A stretch of 64,000 nucleotides of DNA from Alphaproteobacteria bacterium (GTDB taxonomy: Bacteria > Pseudomonadota > Alphaproteobacteria > Micavibrionales > Micavibrionaceae): the NCBI GenBank assembly GCA_002690045.1, contig NZDE01000012.1, forward strand, positions 434,001-498,000, given 5' to 3'. This document shows positions 62,719-64,000 of this stretch, piece by piece. Both the position numbers and the translations under genes were made by a program. The notes beneath the pieces were generated by a model, which worked only from the letters and a program-made list of their open reading frames with translations, was not told the origin of the DNA and searched no databases. The first letter of the stretch is position 1, and each line of letters begins with the position of its first letter.

Positions 62719-63579
62719 TTAGTTAGATGCTTTAGTGTGCATACGGAACTGTGCTGTTTCAGCAGCGCTTAGCTGAAATTCCACTTCGCCTTGCGTTTCA
62801 TTAAGCTCAGCTTCTTTAAATGGCAGCGCTAACTTGTTACCGCCCATACCAAGAAACTCATTATATGAGATGATAAGTTGGTCAGCTGCACCATCGCGCA
62901 TCAACACATTTTCAACATCAGCGAGTTTATCACCTGTTGCTGACACAAGCTCCGCGTCTAACATCTTCGCAAGACTATATCCGTTATTTGGAATAACGCG
63001 TGTTGCTTTGGATGTATTATTGTCGTCATAGCTAAAGCTAGCAGCCTGATCTATTGTTGTTTCAGTGATTGATGCCACGACATCACCATCAGCTTGACGT
63101 GTCATAATCAAATCATAATCAAACGCAACAAGCTTACCTAAGCCAGTGAAGTCACCATCACCAAGAATAACCATTGTTGCATGACCATTTTGGTCAACAA
63201 TTATATCACGGACCTTGGCAACGCGGTCACCATTTGTGTTATAAACCGTGCGGCCAATAATGCCCTGTGCTGTCATACGCTCAGACACAGTGATCTCTTC
63301 AAGCTCTGCTGTTGTATCATCATCAACAAACGCTTGTTTTGCATCTTTGTATGTTTCTTCAACAGAATCTGAAACTTTCTCTGCAGCATTAGAGACATCT
63401 TCTTTTGTCTGCTTCCATGCGTTTTTAACATCTTTTTTCACGCTGCCCGTCGATTCATTAGCCGAAATGTTTGCTTCCGACACGACGTTAGCTTCTGTAC
63501 GATTTTGTGTTTCAGCTAGGCCTGGCGTAGAAATAGCTACGGCAAGGGCCGATACCGCTGTAAGTAATGTCTTATTCAT
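62719..63579 (-). CDS. Exported PRC-barrel domain protein
   Basis: This 286-residue protein has a signal peptide (LLTAVSALAVAISTPGLA), an amphipathic helical region (NAWKQTKEDVSNAAEKVSDS) and two PRC-barrel-like units (IIGRTVYNTNGDRVAKVRDI; ELVSATGDKLADVENVLM). The ATG at 63579 follows AAAGGA by seven bases; the longer frame to 63630 overlaps the promoter and is rejected. It is the first gene of a minus-strand stress operon with the OB-fold and CsbD genes. Confidence 0.8.
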   Translation of the reverse strand: MNKTLLTAVSALAVAISTPGLAETQNRTEANVVSEANISANESTGSVKKDVKNAWKQTKEDVSNAAEKVSDSVEETYKDAKQAFVDDDTTAELEEITVSERMTAQGIIGRTVYNTNGDRVAKVRDIIVDQNGHATMVILGDGDFTGLGKLVAFDYDLIMTRQADGDVVASITETTIDQAASFSYDDNNTSKATRVIPNNGYSLAKMLDAELVSATGDKLADVENVLMRDGAADQLIISYNEFLGMGGNKLALPFKEAELNETQGEVEFQLSAAETAQFRMHTKASN

Positions 63580-63613
63580 TGGTTTATCCTTTCGTTTCTG
63601 TTTCACCAGGACT

Positions 63614-63638
63614 AACGTCCAATGCGCCAAGGAGTTCC
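63614..63638 (-). promoter_or_regulatory. EcfG-type promoter of the PRC-barrel/OB-fold/CsbD operon
   Basis: Minus strand GGAAC (63634-63638) and CGTT (63614-63617) are 16 bases apart, an exact EcfG match. The predicted start near 63607 gives a leader of about 28 bases. Confidence 0.7.
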
Positions 63639-63708
63639 CAAAAAAATCAGATATACTGCAAAGCTTTTATTTATATATATAAGTGAAGAATATTCTGAAC
63701 AAAAAATT

Positions 63709-63733
63709 GGAACTTTCATGCTGCTGATTTGTA
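63709..63733 (+). promoter_or_regulatory. EcfG-type promoter of the DUF2383 gene
   Basis: GGAAC (63709-63713) and TGTA (63730-63733) are 16 bases apart. The spacer TTTCATGCTGCTGATT differs from that at 60187 in two positions. It is divergent from the promoter at 63614-63638. Confidence 0.55.
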
Positions 63734-63780
63734 TGAATCTATGTATCGCAATTGATTACAAAACAGAAAGGACCAATATA

Positions 63781-64000
63781 ATGAGCGACTTAAAAAAAGA
63801 ACTTCAGCACCTAGCAAATATTAACAAAGATGCTTATGAGTTTTATCAAGACGCTTACCACAAAGTTGATAATGGTATTATTAAAATCGCGTTCCGTAAT
63901 TTAGAGCAAATTCACAGATCCGTAGTGATTGATTTGCAGGCATATTTACGCGCAAACGGCCATACTAATATTGATACAAGCGAAACAATGGCAGGTTCAA
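63781..64000 (+). CDS. DUF2383 (ferritin-like four-helix) protein, 3' end cut by window
   Basis: The frame starts at an ATG with AAAGGA eight bases upstream and stays open to the window end (73 codons). The N-terminus (KKELQHLANINKDAYEFYQD) and the helix AFRNLEQIHRSVVIDLQAYL match the PA2169/DUF2383 family of four-helix proteins, which are often part of general stress regulons. Its function is unknown. Confidence 0.7.
   Translation, partial: MSDLKKELQHLANINKDAYEFYQDAYHKVDNGIIKIAFRNLEQIHRSVVIDLQAYLRANGHTNIDTSETMAGS

Overview
The window looks like chromosome of a free-living, motile-lineage, Gram-negative alphaproteobacterium of fairly low GC. The evidence is genes of alphaproteobacterial type, at least six promoters matching the EcfG general-stress consensus (GGAAC-N16/17-CGTT), type I secretion with RTX proteins, a periplasm-targeted KatG and a singlet-oxygen-type lipid/photolyase cluster. 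TGA is used as a stop throughout (for example in ATGA gene overlaps), so the standard bacterial code applies. I cannot name the genus. I found no tRNA, rRNA, CRISPR array or intact insertion sequence.

Region 1 (1-5.5 kb, minus strand): four genes of unknown role, two of them membrane-anchored coiled-coil proteins, one a large protein with a central membrane segment, and a secreted HExxH-type putative metalloprotease cut by the window edge. Region 2 (5.8-11.8 kb): katG, with an in-frame TGA exactly at the codon of the catalytic distal tryptophan. It is followed on the minus strand by a phospholipid gene set (CDP-alcohol phosphatidyltransferase, CdsA-like, PlsC-like, VTT-type membrane protein) and a lipase under a promoter flanked by two palindromic operators.

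Region 3 (11.9-36 kb) is the most distinctive. A long minus-strand operon encodes an RTX protein with its own type I exporter (two ABC half-transporters with degenerate ATPase motifs, plus an HlyD-type adaptor) and then a REC-RsbW-like protein, an HPt protein and a stand-alone REC protein. Next to it lie another REC/HPt pair, an NtrC-type sigma-54 activator, a CHASE-PAS hybrid histidine kinase and a translationally coupled, apparently frameshifted periplasmic repeat protein. Sigma-54 promoters (-24/-12) with a shared upstream element (GCAAAATGCA) lie in front of the RTX operon and of a 56-residue peptide gene, which suggests that the activator controls both. A second, 1771-residue RTX protein follows.

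Region 4 (36.6-47.3 kb, plus strand): an OmpR-type two-component pair, then a tightly overlapping nine-gene run (flavoprotein, DUF1365, cyclopropane-synthase-like methyltransferase, chalcone-isomerase-like protein, MFS permease, DUF3833 lipoprotein, two SDRs, FeS-type photolyase) resembling singlet-oxygen/modified-fatty-acid clusters. Region 5 (47.3-52.6 kb): an SbtA-like permease divergent from a LysR regulator, a second similar LysR, small genes and NhaA.

Region 6 (52.7-64 kb) is a general stress cluster: GdhA, a PH-domain protein, PRC-barrel proteins, MscS, MgtC, a lipid kinase, ExoD, a phosphoesterase, YqjD/YqjE-like proteins, CsbD, an OB-fold protein and a DUF2383 protein, with EcfG-type promoters in front of several transcription units. 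Short remnants of a transposase and of chemotaxis-receptor C-termini lie at about 36.3 and 61.3 kb.
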